A DNA stretch of 64,000 nt from Pammene aurita. Lineage: Eukaryota; Arthropoda; Insecta; Lepidoptera; Tortricidae. Of this stretch, positions 1 through 11,500 are shown piece by piece. Location: positions 8,306,114-8,370,113 of the forward strand of contig OX352301.1 in the NCBI GenBank assembly GCA_947086415.1. The letters are read 5' to 3'. Every line of letters starts with the position of its first letter. Position 1 is the first letter of the stretch. Position numbers and translations under genes: made by a program. The notes under the pieces were generated by a model. It saw only the letters and a list, made by a program, of their open reading frames with translations. It was not told where the DNA came from and did no database searches.

Positions 1-263
1 CGACCACGGCCTAAGATTTCTGCCGGAGCGCGGGCGCGGGCGCTCGGACCAGCGCGGAGAAGGCGCGCGGGGCGGGAGAATCGCCGGCCGGCCGGTTATA
101 GAGAACAAAGGAATGTGCGCGAAGTACAGTGCGTCACAGAAATATGGAACAAGATGAGACTTGATCTAGTTTATGATTTATTTGTATTATTGCTTTTAAA
201 AATATAACCTAGGTTATGTAACGATTTACGTTACAAGCTATCTGCCAACCCTTCCCACATTAG
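1..263. other. GC-rich left edge, no gene recognised
   Basis: The first 100 bases are very GC-rich and rich in CpG, then the sequence turns AT-rich up to the hAT insertion at 264. No reading frame or RNA gene was recognised. It lies in the SMC3 intron whose acceptor is at 5353, so a repeat fragment or an intronic regulatory patch are both possible. Confidence 0.3.
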
Positions 264-684
264 CAGAGCTCGGATTTTTCACGGCAAAACAAAACACTAG
301 CGTAATTTAGCCAGTGCTTGAAATATTATTTTATCGACACCTATCGAGTCTTACTAGAGTATATGACAGGTATTGCCTCAGTACATTTTTTCTTTTTTTA
401 TTCGATGGTACACCTATCAGTGTGAATGTCAAAATTTAAAAACTAACAAACGTGCGAAAATTTCGAAAAACAGGAGACTTACTAGAGCTCAAAATCAATA
501 TTTTTGACCAGTCTAAGGTGACCTACTGGGGGTTAGAAGGTTGTGCATTAATTACCGGACATCCTGTATAAGTAATAAAATAACTCATAATTATTTTACA
601 TGATTTTTAAAGTGGGGCATTCCACTCATACAATAGTATGTTATTCAATCAAATACAAACACTGAAAACATTGAAAAAATAATC

Positions 685-759
685 AACCCAGCCGGACTTG
701 AACCTGGCATCGATACGCCTTACCGGGGCTCGATCGCTTTACCAATTAAGCTATGGGTT
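685..759 (-). repeat. tRNA-like segment, copy 1
   Basis: Read on the - strand, the ends pair as an acceptor stem (AACCCA with TGGGTT). There is a D-arm (GCTT/AAGC around AATTGGTA), a stem ATCGA/TCGAT in the anticodon-arm position, and a B-box-like GGTTCAAGTCC. The middle loop is 16 nt instead of 7 and the T-stem pairs imperfectly, so a working tRNA is unlikely. It resembles the pol III promoter head of a SINE. Confidence 0.5.
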
Positions 760-1042
760 CAGTTACTGAGTTGACGAAATTCTCAATGCCTTCAATCATC
801 TTTTTGCATTTATTTTTTTTTTACATCGACTTTATAGCAGCCGTAAGCGACATCTAGGTGTTAACTACTAGAGTTAGATACCCTTCCCGCCGACCCTTTT
901 ACAAGTGTCACAACGGAAATAATAGATGGCGCTGCTATCAACTCATAATTATTTTACATGATTTTTAAAGTGGGGCATTCCACTCATACAATAGTATGTT
1001 ATTCAATCAAATACAAACACTGAAAACATTGAAAAAATAATC

Positions 1043-1117
1043 AACCCAGCCGGACTTGAACCTGGCATCGATACGCCTTACCGGGGCTCGATCGCTTTAC
1101 CAATTAAGCTATGGGTT
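1043..1117 (-). repeat. tRNA-like segment, copy 2
   Basis: This is the same 75-nt tRNA-like fold as at 685-759, carried by the second tandem unit with the same enlarged 16-nt middle loop. The two copies look identical over this segment, which points to a recent duplication. Confidence 0.5.
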
Positions 1118-1574
1118 CAGTTACTGAGTTGACGAAATTCTCAATGCCTTCAATCATCTTTTTGCATTTATTTTTTTTTACATCGACTTTATAGCAGCCG
1201 TAAGCGACATCTAGGTGTTAACTACTAGAGTTAGATACCCTTCCCGCCGACCCTTCAATGTTTTCAGTGTTTGTATTTGATTGAATAACATAATAAAATA
1301 ACTTTTCATTTTGGCTTTGCCATAGTCGAGCAACAAAGAGGTAGGTCTGCATGTACAACTTAGAACGAAGTAACTATACCACCTCATTTAAAATGATAGA
1401 AACGACTGCAAATTTCATCTCACATGACATATGACATTCACACTTTAACTGTCATTTCATTACGTATAAAACGTAAATTGCATCTAGGTATTATTTATTT
1501 CGCAACGCATTGAATCCGACGTGTTGGATATACGTATAATAACTTAATATTGCAAGGTATCAATTAATACAAAA

Positions 1575-2132
1575 ATGAGTAATGTACAAGATCGGATCAA
1601 AACGTGGATTGAAAATCACCCTGAGTTAGTCTATAATGAAGTGACCTCCACTATATACTGCTCTATGTGCGATATGCATCTAAAACTGAAGAAATGCAAT
1701 ATTGAGAATCATGTGAAAAGCAACCGCCACAATTACCGTTCGGGGCAACCAAATAGGAAACATCAATTTTATCTCGATTTAATTATTTTTCTTATTTCAT
1801 GCAACATACCATGGGCAACAGTCAACAACAATAATTTTCGTCATTTTTTTAACAAGTATTTATGTTGCGACTGCTCTATGACTTCTTTACCGGACGAATC
1901 GACCCTGCGAAAAATTTATTTAAATCTCGTGTACAAAAAAACTATACAGGGTATAAGAGAGGTAAACAAAACCAATTATTTGTGGATATCTATAGACGAA
2001 ACACCAGATTTCATGGGAAAATGTGTGACAAACGTGGTGATTCGGTCTTTGCAAAAAAATTGTTCTAAGCAATTTTATCTTTTGGGGTCGAAGGTTTTAG
2101 AGAAGGTAAATGGGGAAACAATAGCAAACCTA
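1575..2132 (+). pseudogene. hAT transposase, N-terminal part (broken by mariner)
   Basis: This is the 5' part of a transposase of the hAT group that gave rise to CGGBP1. It starts with a BED-like zinc finger (Cys29, Cys32, His46, His52), presumably for binding the element ends. The segment SIDETPDF near residue 138 fits the first acidic residue of the hAT RNase H fold. The frame is open across the mariner boundary at 2131 but then runs into mariner sequence and stops at 2213. Removing mariner plus one TA joins codon 2130-2132 to 3426 in frame, giving about 489 residues in total. Confidence 0.85.
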
Positions 2133-3425
2133 CATAGGCTGCTATTTATATATCTGGAAACCGGGATTACAATCTTCTTAAATAGCATATTTGACCTCCA
2201 TGGTAAAATTTGAACTTTTTTAAGTACTGGCCGGTATATTTTTTCTTTCTTATTAACGCTCGTGTTTTGTTTTTGACGGGTTTTAAATGTCATCTCGCAG
2301 CAAGAATGGAACTCACTCGTGAAAATATTCGTGCTATGATTTATTATGATTTTCGGCGTGGTTTAACGCAACAACAGTGCATAGATCAACTAACTTCAAC
2401 TTTTGGTGATGAAGCCCCATCTAAAACTACTGTGTATCACTGGTTTAGTGAGTTCAATCGTGGACGTAGTATGCTTACGGACGAAGTTAAGGCAGGTCGC
2501 CCGAAATCGGTCGTTGTACAACAAAATATCGAACCTGTGCGAAAACTTATAATGGACGACCGACATGTTACGTACTGCGAGATAGAGGCGACTCTGGGTA
2601 TTTCTATGACCAGCATTAATAGCATATTACATAATTATTCGGCTGTAAAAAAAATTTGTTCGCGTTGGATACCCCACAACTTAACAAAAGAGCAAAAGGA
2701 TGCTCGCGTCGAATGGTGCAATAAAATGTTTAAAAAATATAACCGTGGTGACTCAAAAGCCGTTTATAACATCTATACAGGTGACGAATCCTGCATCTAT
2801 GCATACGATCCCGAAACGAAGCAACAATCAACGGTATGGGTGTTTCAAAATGAGCCGAACCCTACGAAAGTTACTCGTGCAAAAAGTACATTGAAACAAA
2901 TGGTGGCCTGCTTCTTCGGTATTAATGGCCATGTAGCTACAGTGCCACTAGAAAACCGTAGAACGGTTAATTCAGAGTGGTACACGACCATTTTCTTACC
3001 GGAAGTATTTGAACAAATTCGTAAAACTAACCAGCGACGAAGAATCATTCTTCATCATGACAATGCCAGCTGTCATACGTCACGCGAAACAACTCTATTT
3101 TTGGAGGGTCAAAATGTGGAATTAACGGGTCATCCGCCGTACAGCCCTGACTTGGCACCCAACGATTTTTATTTATTTCCAAATATAAAGAATAAATTAC
3201 GCGGTCAACGATTTTCGACCGCTGAAGATGCTGTCGACGCATTCAAACAACACGTTATGGAGGTACCTCAGGCGGAGTGGCAGAAGTGCTTTAAAAATTG
3301 GTTCACGCGAATGCAAAAGTGCATAGATCATCAAGGGGAATACTTTGAAAAACAATAAAACCATTTTCAGCCGTGTACGTTTGTTTGTTTTTTTGTTTCC
3401 GGATATATAAGTAGCAACCCTCGTA
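2131..3425 (+). mobile_element. mariner transposon nested in the hAT
   Basis: A Tc1/mariner element with a TA at each end (2131-2132 and 3424-3425) as target duplication. Its inverted repeats are about 31 bp: the left one reads gctgctatttatatatctgg internally and the right one is its complement, with about six mismatches. It encodes one uninterrupted transposase. It landed in the hAT transposase gene, so it is younger than the hAT copy. Confidence 0.92.
2306..3358 (+). CDS. mariner transposase, 350 aa, open frame
   Basis: Cut-and-paste transposase of the mariner family. I chose the ATG at 2306 because the homologous N-terminus MELTRENIRAM starts there; the frame runs 32 codons further upstream, into the terminal region. 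The N-terminal helix-turn-helix half (residues 1-110) is followed by WIPHNL and the DD34D catalytic core: TGDES (first Asp), HHDNASCH (second Asp) and YSPDLAPNDFYLFP (third Asp). There is no frameshift or stop, and the length is normal for the family. The residue after TGDES is Cys, where relatives that I know usually have Trp, so activity is uncertain. Expression would need its own promoter or read-through from SMC3. Confidence 0.93.
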   Translation: MELTRENIRAMIYYDFRRGLTQQQCIDQLTSTFGDEAPSKTTVYHWFSEFNRGRSMLTDEVKAGRPKSVVVQQNIEPVRKLIMDDRHVTYCEIEATLGISMTSINSILHNYSAVKKICSRWIPHNLTKEQKDARVEWCNKMFKKYNRGDSKAVYNIYTGDESCIYAYDPETKQQSTVWVFQNEPNPTKVTRAKSTLKQMVACFFGINGHVATVPLENRRTVNSEWYTTIFLPEVFEQIRKTNQRRRIILHHDNASCHTSRETTLFLEGQNVELTGHPPYSPDLAPNDFYLFPNIKNKLRGQRFSTAEDAVDAFKQHVMEVPQAEWQKCFKNWFTRMQKCIDHQGEYFEKQ

Positions 3426-4337
3426 ATAATAAGCCAATTAAAATTTTTGTTTCAAAATTCTTTCAATGACAACGTAAACAATTTGCTTTTACTTTGCACA
3501 GATAGTGCCGCATATATGCTTAAAGCCGGTCGTATTTTAAAAGCAACGTTTCCTCGTATGAAACACATTACGTGTTTAGCTCATGGTCTGCACCGGGTTG
3601 CCGAAGAAGTGCGAGATAATTTCAAAGGTGTGGATGGGTTGATATCGAATGTCAAAAAGATATTCCTAAAATCTCCAGAGCGTGTACGCCTTTTTAAGGC
3701 AAAATATCCGTCCATTCCCCTACCTCCCGAGCCAATTATCACCAGATGGGGAACTTGGATATCTGCTGCGGTATATTATGCTCAATACTATGAGCAAATA
3801 CGTGATGTCGTCTCCATACTTGCTAATGACTCGGCAGCTATAAGAGCTGCAAAAAAATGTTTTCAAACACGCAAACTACTACCGGAGTTAAATTTCATTC
3901 GCGACAACTACGAAGTAATAGCCTCTTCAATAGAACAATTGCAATGTTCGACTTTATCCATTGCGGAATCCTTCCTCATTCTGGATACTGTTCGTTGCTA
4001 CGTAAACTGGAGTAAACTTTTACCAGTGATACGTAAATTTGAAGCCGTGCTCGAACGAAATCCTGATTACGAAATTTTAAGAGACATATCTGAAAATATT
4101 ACCCGAACTGATAATGAATTCTATAAATTTGCTCCCTTGACGTCAACTGAAGTTGAACGTACATTTAGTGTACATAAATGGATTAATAGTGATAAACGCA
4201 ACTGTTTACTCCCAGAGAATGTTGAAAAGATAATGATCATCTACTCCTATCACTATTACCCAAATAAAATGTCTTTTGCTGCTGTGTGTACTGACGTAGA
4301 TTTTGAAGAAGAAATTGCGTCTGTTTCTAATATATAG
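3426..4337 (+). pseudogene. hAT transposase, C-terminal part
   Basis: This continues the transposase cut by mariner. It is in frame with 1575-2132 once mariner and one TA are removed. LLCTDSAAYM gives the second acidic residue, CLAHGLHRVAEE the conserved C-x2-H part, and ITRWGTW the RW motif. Residues FAPLTSTEVERTFS near the end are the hAT C-terminal dimerisation region with the last catalytic Glu. I saw no inactivating change in this part apart from the mariner. As it stands, the fragment could only start at an internal ATG. Confidence 0.85.
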
Positions 4338-4532
4338 TAACTTTATACAAATGTTTTTATTAGTTTTATTACATATTAATTTTATTTGGTGACTTTTATT
4401 TCTTCTAGTTCTGAATTATCGATATCGATAAAATAATATTTCAAGCACTGGCTAAATTACGCTAGTGTTTTGTTTTGCCGTGAAAAATCCGAGCTCTGCT
4501 CATTAGCCATCATTATGTGGTAAGCGCATAGG

Positions 4533-4971
4533 GAAAAAACCGGCCAAGTGCGAGTCGGACTCGCGCACCGAGGGTTCCGTACAAACCTGTAGATATATTC
4601 CTATATACCTACAGTATATATACCTGTAGTAACTTTAAAGTTTATCTGTGCTATAAGACGTTGCTTCGTACCAAATTTCAAGATTCTGAGTTCACGGGAA
4701 GTACCCTGTAGGTTTTGATTCCCGTGCGAGTTTCTAAAATTGCGGAAATTTGAGGCATAAACGGCTGTATCGTTTGATTGCGTTGTCTGAGAAGTTTGAT
4801 TTTTTCACAGTTCCAAGGGACAGTAGACCTGAGTATTTGATATAAGTTTAAGCTTGATACCTCCACGCGTTCCTGAGAAAAAGGGTCTTGACAGACGGAC
4901 GGACGGACGGACAACAAAGTGATCATATAAGGGTTCCGTTTTTTCCTCTCGATGTACGGAACCCTAAAAAC
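4533..4971 (+). repeat. Dispersed repeat with agggttccgtac ends
   Basis: It begins with a block containing ccggccaagtgcgagtcgga and gagggttccgtac, and ends with gtacggaaccctaaaaa, an inverted repeat of about 12 bp. It has a (gacg)n-like stretch near the right end. A longer copy lies inverted at 10451-11296. It lies directly right of the hAT insertion. Confidence 0.7.
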
Positions 4972-5353
4972 GGGTACAATGGTGAAGGGGTCCCTGATAA
5001 AACTCAAGTGTTCTATTCACGACACTTTTACGTGTTCTTGGCGTCCAAACGATTAAAGAGTCACATACTGCTACCTTTTAAATTTAGACTCATTTAACAG
5101 TCTTACCCGCTTTTTTTTAAACGTGTGTAAAAACTCATTTAACTAAATAATCATTTGACCCTATCTGTCACTTTGACAGTTGTTTTTGTTAGGAACAGAC
5201 AAAACATAATGTAACTGAATGAGGTTTGAAACACGTTTATGAATAAGTGGGTTAGCATTCACGACTCTGATAGATTAATAGTGGTGATATGGAGGTGAAT
5301 GATAATGTTATTCTGTACACTTTCAAATCTAACCAACAAACCTTGATCTGCAG

Positions 5354-5517
5354 GAACTTATGGAGCAACTATCGACGCAAGACCAGGGTAAAGTGGACGA
5401 GCTGAATGATGCGATTCGTCGATTGACTCAGGAGAATAAGGAGGCGTTCAGTGCTAGAATGAATCTCGAGGCCACCAAGAATAAGCTCGAGAATCTGCTC
5501 ACTAATAACTTGATCAG
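5354..5517 (+). CDS. SMC3: SMC3 exon A (coiled coil)
   Basis: Acceptor ctgcag at 5348-5353 and donor gtcagt at 5518. It enters in phase 0 and leaves two bases over (AG). It encodes ELMEQLSTQDQGKVDELNDA onward, heptad-rich, matching the start of the C-terminal coiled coil of animal SMC3. Confidence 0.92.
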
Positions 5518-8500
5518 GTCAGTCAATGTCACTTGGTTTACAGACACTGCCGTTCTCTCTCTGTTCTGTTCCCCTAGGGAGTTCTCAGCAAATTGGCAGT
5601 TCATCCTAAACACAGATAAGGTAACCACTAGATAAGCCTTACAAGGCGACTTGGGGTCACCACTCGTTGGAGTAAAACGACTAATAAATTGCGCGGGCGT
5701 CCGCCGTGCCGTTCAGTTGCGACCATGTTTTAGACCTGCACGTAGTGTGCGTGTATGCAAGATTTTTTTTTAATACGTATGAAAACTATTCAAAATTCTG
5801 GCATATTGTAGTGTAAGGTGGTGTGGCAAATGTTTATAAACGTTATGAATCAAAAGAGTTGGAATTACATTCCACTTTTATACATGTTTCTAGCCAGCGG
5901 AGTTCATTTTGAATTAGTCAATTGAGAAGTACTTAGTATGCCCGTCTCTTTTTATCATGTTAAGAATGCATTGTGCTATTCCTTTCTTACGGAAGCACGT
6001 GTTCGATAGTGATGTGCGGATGATGTGTACCGGACTTATATACCGGCACCACGTACTTTCGACTTAACAAATATACGAAGTACAATGGAAAACAGGAGAT
6101 CCTTGTTTTATTTTCTTTTGTTCTTTTAGTTTGAGTAGTTGGTAGAATTTAAAGATTTATTCTGTCGGTAGTTTTTCTTTTCTAATAGTTATAATAAATA
6201 TGGGTATTAAGGGTGCCACATGAGCGTTGCTTCTATAAGATACTTTTAATGGGTGTCACATGAGAGTTGTTTTAAGTAAGTTTTAATTGGTGTCACATGA
6301 GCGTTGCTTCTATGAGACATTTTCAATTGGTGTCTTATGAGAGTTGTTTTAAGGAACGTTTAATTGGTGTCACATGAGCGTTGCTTCTATAAGACGCTTT
6401 CCATGGGTGTTACATGAGCGTTGCTTCTATAAGACGCTTTCAATGGGTGTCAAACGAGCGTTTCTTCTATAAGCCGCTTTCAATAGGTGTCACATAGGAG
6501 TGGCTTTAAGCAACTATATTAATGGGTGTCACATGAGCGTTGCTTCTAGAAGACACTTTGAATTGGGTGTCACATGGGAGTCGCTTCTAAAAGTACTTTC
6601 AATGCACAGATTAGGTAATTTCAGATTAGTCTATAAGGCGACTAGGTAAAATTTATTGGTAATACTTTTTTAAAGTAGGCAAATACATATTGCATTCTTG
6701 TTATTTGTTATCAATTTAGTAAACAGTAAATAACTCAATTAACAACAACAAATTACGGTACGGTACAGTACCGTTTACTTGTAGTACACATGTCCCATCA
6801 CTACGCAACCACGTGATAGCGCGCGGTCCTTGAAACGACCAATCGCAGCGCCGCTATCACCCACCCGCCCCTCGCGTCTTCCGCAAGACTTGGTGACTCG
6901 CGGCGCGAACAAAATGAGCAACATTATTACTCTATAGGAGGTTCTCTGTGATCCTAAACTAGCTATAGACGACTAGAGACCATGCCAACCGACTCCCCTA
7001 GTGACTACCAAGTCCTTTCGGAGCATAGAGATAAATGGATTCCCCAGGGGAGATCACGCGGCGTGTAGCGTTGTTTACGCATCCCCCCTCCCCTAGCGAG
7101 TCCTATGTTTATTTTCTCTTTGCTGCGTTCTTTGTAAGATGTGTTGTTTGAATAAAGATATTATTTTCTAGTAATCGCTTATTAGGAATGCCTTTAACTG
7201 CAGCGATTAGTATTTCAGAGCGATTATTAACAAACATAATATTAACTTTAATAATGTTTTGTCCATTACAGACGTAAAGACGAGCTGGTCCAAGCACTCC
7301 AAGAGATCTCAGTGGAGGACCGCAAACGTCGCCTCGCCAACAGCGAGTCTGACCTCGCTGCCGCCGAGAAACGCATCAAGCAGATCAATAAGGAGATGGA
7401 AGAGGTGGAGCGGAAGGTGCAGGCTGCCGTCAAGAACGAGAAGGGACTGAAGCTAGAGCTGGACAAGTGGAGGAACAAGGTTAGCCTTTTGATATCAATA
7501 AGAAATATTTATTTATCCCCCAACACAGACGTAATGACGAGCTGGTCCAAGCACTCCAAGAGATCTCATTGGAGGACCGCAAACGTCGCCTCGCCAACAG
7601 CGAGTCTGACCTCGCGGATGCCGAGAAACGCATCAAGGAGATGGAAGAAGTGGAGCAGAAGAAGTGCAGGCTGCGGTCAAGCATGAGAAGGGATTGAAGC
7701 TTGAGCTGGACAAGTGGAGGAACATGGTTAGCCTTTTCAGCCGACTTCAAGATTTCGAAGTAGGAGGTTCACAATCGTCGGGATCTTTGATTTTTTTGTG
7801 TTAACCGGTTATTCCAAGACAGCTGGAGCGATTTGGATAATTATGTTTTCTACTCGTCGACTGTAATGAATTGTGATTGTGTAGACCGAACTACTAGCGC
7901 ATACTTTCCGATAGAGCTTTTATGGTCGCATATTGTGACATCGCCAACGATGGTACAAAGGATTTTCATACAATATTGTAACACTGTTGTCCTTTCCGAC
8001 CGTCCGTGTCCTTCTTCCCGACCGCCGGCACAATCCACCGGGAGAACTTACTCAATTGTATAGAGGCAGCAGGTCTTTCGTCGAACCCTATTCTTACCGA
8101 CTTGCCTAGATTGAGCACTCGTAGAAAAAATATTGTATACAATAGTGACATAATCAAGCTTTTCAATCTCGTACCTTACTTAGGCCACTCAGCAAGCTTC
8201 GTGGCCTAAACACGGTACTCGACTGAAGAGCTCTTAATTATGTCACGATTGTATAAAATACTATTTGTTTGAAAGGGATCGGACTGTGATCGCACAGTTG
8301 GTCCTATTGTCATCAGGTCAGGATTTGATGATGGGATTGTGGAAAAATCGAGGGAACTATTCAAATATTATAGGACCACCTATAGTGATTGGAACATTTT
8401 TCACAGCAGCTCGGGCATTTGCTCTTGGCAAGGTGTAGCCTCGGTGCAGTCTGTTCTTTTATCGTTTAGATTTGTTTGATACAAGCTTTTAACGCCGACT

Positions 8501-11500
8501 GTACTTTTGAGATGTCGTCCAATAAAATGCGCCCTAAGATAGAGATTTCACTTAGTAGTTGCTTTTTTTTTCTTTAAAAGTAACGAACTATTTTTCGACC
8601 TTACAGGCAGAAGGCAGCCGCTTTAATTTACTCAACGAATTCTCTTCATTTGACAGTTTCTCTGCCCTGTTGTTTTTGTATAAGATTTAGATTTAAATAA
8701 GTACTCAATTTTACGCAGGAAAAAGAAGCTCAAGACAAAATGGAGGAAGACGTCAAAGGGCTCGAGAAGATGGCTTCAAAAGAAGTGCTACTGCAGGAGA
8801 AAATACAAGAGTCTCTCGACAAAATAGCTGCGCTGGGAACGCTGCCCAACGCACCTGAACTACACGCCAAATATCAGAAAATGTCGCTTAAACAGGTACA
8901 TACCAACAATAACCCACTTTGATCTCACCTCTAGCTCTGGATTTAAAGGGCCCATCAGCTTCATATAGCTGTCTTCTATTAGTCCGCAGACGACCATAAT
9001 TACTTATTACCGACCACCTCGGTAGAACGGTAGACCCAAAATTGAAACTGACTATAGGTGCAAAAACATTTTAAAAAAATGCGGCCAGACTTCTGGGCAC
9101 TCTACCTAGTGACAGAGACCTAGGGCATTTTTTTTATTTATAAGTTTTTTAGTTAGATTTATATGTTATGTTTTCAACCGACTTCAAGATTTCGAAGGAG
9201 GAGGTTATCAATTCGTCGGAATCTTTGTTATTGCAATTTTTTTTTTTTTTTATGTATGTTCACCGATTATTCGAAGACGGCTGGACCGATTTGGAAGATT
9301 CTTTTTTTGTTTGAAAGCGTATACTTCACAGTTGGTCCCATGTCAGGATCTGATGATGGGATCCTGGAGAAATCGAGGGAACTCTTCAACTATTATAGGC
9401 ACATCTATGGTGATTTGAGTATTTTTTACAGCAAATAGAGCATTTGGTGTTGGAAAGGTGGATGCTTAGTGAAGTCGGTTCTTTTTTGTTTAAAATTATT
9501 TAAAGATATTCTTCTAGTCTTGTTTAATAAACGATTCATTATTTAACCGCAAAAAAAAAGTATTTAGTTTGAGAAAAAAATGTATTTTCCGAAAAAGGGG
9601 GACTAGATACATATCTAGTAGTATTTTGCTTTTGGTAGAGTTTTTTTTTTATACTACGACGGTGGCAAACAAGCATACGGCCCACCTGATGGTAAGCAGT
9701 TACCGTAGCCTATGGACGCCTGCAACCCCAGAGGATACATATGCGCGTTGCCTACCCTTTAGGTACCTATTCACTCCTTTTTTGAAGAACCTCATACTGT
9801 ACAGCACTTTCCTATTTAAAGATTAAATGATATCTCCCCACCTCACAGCTGTTCAAAGAGTTGGACAAAGCGAACCAGCACCTCAAGAAGTACAACCATG
9901 TCAACAAGAAAGCCTTGGATCAGTTCATCAGCTTTTCGGAACAGAAGGAGAAGCTCTACAAGCGGAAGGAGGAACTCGATATTGGGTAAGCTTAATTGTT
10001 TTTTTTTGACGTTTCGTTGCAATGATGACAAGTTAATTGGTTGAAAATAAAGATATTTCAAGAATACTCGTAGTAATAGACAACGGACGTCTTTCTTCTC
10101 AGCATAAATTAAATAAGATAAGCGGTCAGGATATTAGTTTATTCATATGTGTTTCCTGTTTAACAAATCATTCTATTTATTTTTTATTTTATTTTATTTA
10201 ATATGGAACAAACAGTCATACAAGGGTTACATTTACAAAATATTTGCTTAGCTTTAGACCTATAGTTTCCAGTATTATTTTAACTGAGAAGTAAACACGA
10301 TGTAGCACAAAATACAAATCACTCAGTTGATATAATTTGCTCAACATTAATATAAATTTACGAGAAAACATTGAAAAGCACTGAAAGGTACACGTACATA
10401 GGTAGTTGATTAATGGTAAATAAATTTGCATATTCTACGTTCTAAACACATTTTTAGGGTTCCGTACCTCAAAAGGAAAAAACGGAACCCTTATAGGATC
10501 ACTTTGTTGTCCGTCTGTCTGTCTGTCTGTCAAGACCATTTTTCTCAGGAACGCGTGGAGGTATCAAGCTGAAATTTATACCAAATACTCAGGTCTATTG
10601 TCTCTTGGAGCTGTGAAAAAATCAAACTTAAAAGCCAACGCAATCAAAAGATACAGTCATTTATGCTGCAAATTTTAGTTTTTCGGCACTCGCAAAACCT
10701 ACGGGGTACTTCCCGTGAACTCAGAAACTTGAAATTTGGCACGAAGCAATGTCATATAGCATAGACAATGGAAAAATTACAAAAAGTAGACATTTTTAAT
10801 AAAATCATTCAAAAAAACATTTTTTTAAATTTTAAACTTACATTTTTTTTCTCGTAAACGCGTGGAGATATTAAATTGAAATTCATGTCAAATACTCAGG
10901 GCTATAGGACCTTTCAGATGTAGCAAAACCAAACTTTTATGTCAACGCAATCAAAAGAAATAGCAATTTAAGTCGCATATTTTGAAACTGAGTACTCGCA
11001 AGAAACTCAAAACCTACAGGGTACTTCCCGTAAACTCAGAAACTTGAAACTTGGCACGAAGAAACTTCATATAGTACAGACAAAGGAAAAATTACGAAAA
11101 GTAGACATTTTTAGTAAAATCATACAATAAATATTTTTTTAAATTTTAAACTTACTACCTTTTTCCTCGTAAACGCGTAGAGGTATTAAATTGAAATTCA
11201 TATCAAATAATCAGGTCTATAATACCTTTAAGTTGTAAAGGTTTGTACGGAACCCTCGGTGCGCGAGTCCGACTCGCACTTGGCCGGTTTTTTTTAATCA
11301 TATTTTAGTTGTAAAACTTTTAAATTAAATACCTTCTACATAGTGCTAATGAATACTATAATATGTATAGTTAGACTGTACACGTTTTTGAATACTCGAT
11401 ATATATAAAAGGTTGCTTTTTAATTCTCATTTATCGTACGTACTATCTTGTCGTAAATTTTACCTCTAGCGTTAGACGCATATAATAAGTCCAAATGTGT

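Larger units (their letters stand above)
573..1303. repeat. Inserted tandem pair of tRNA-like units inside the hAT
   Basis: Two copies of a 316-317 bp unit (582-898 and 940-1255) lie head to tail and are almost identical. A 13-bp direct repeat, taataaaataact, sits at 573-585 and 1291-1303 and may be a target-site duplication, although its last bases overlap the unit start. A 39-bp segment at 637-675, repeated at 995-1033, reappears inverted at 1254-1292. Each unit has one tRNA-like segment on the - strand. This is probably a dimeric SINE-like insertion, or a MITE that captured a tRNA-like sequence. Confidence 0.65.
264..4498 (+). mobile_element. hAT DNA transposon (CGGBP1-like type), interrupted by a mariner
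   Basis: The ends are long inverted repeats, about 80 bp: 264-345 starts CAGAGCTCGG and 4420-4498 is its reverse complement ending in GAGCTCTG. They are flanked by an 8-bp direct repeat, cacattag at 256-263 and ctcattag at 4499-4506 (7 of 8 match; the right copy fits the hAT preference nTnnnnAn). Inside is a transposase gene (1575-2132 plus 3426-4337), a block of tandem tRNA-like units (573-1303) and a complete mariner (2131-3425). The element lies in an SMC3 intron and is transcribed in the same direction. Confidence 0.9.

Noticed and set aside
685..1117. Two functional tRNA genes
   Set aside because: The middle loop is 16 nt and the T-stem mismatched. They sit in a tandem insertion inside a transposon, so tRNA-like repeats are the better reading.
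6211..6603. CRISPR array
   Set aside because: Units abut without unique spacers, and the genome is eukaryotic; it is a minisatellite.
7259..7686. Open frames on both strands over SMC3 exon B and its copy
   Set aside because: They are out-of-frame shadows of coiled-coil coding sequence; only the phase joined to exons A and C matches SMC3.
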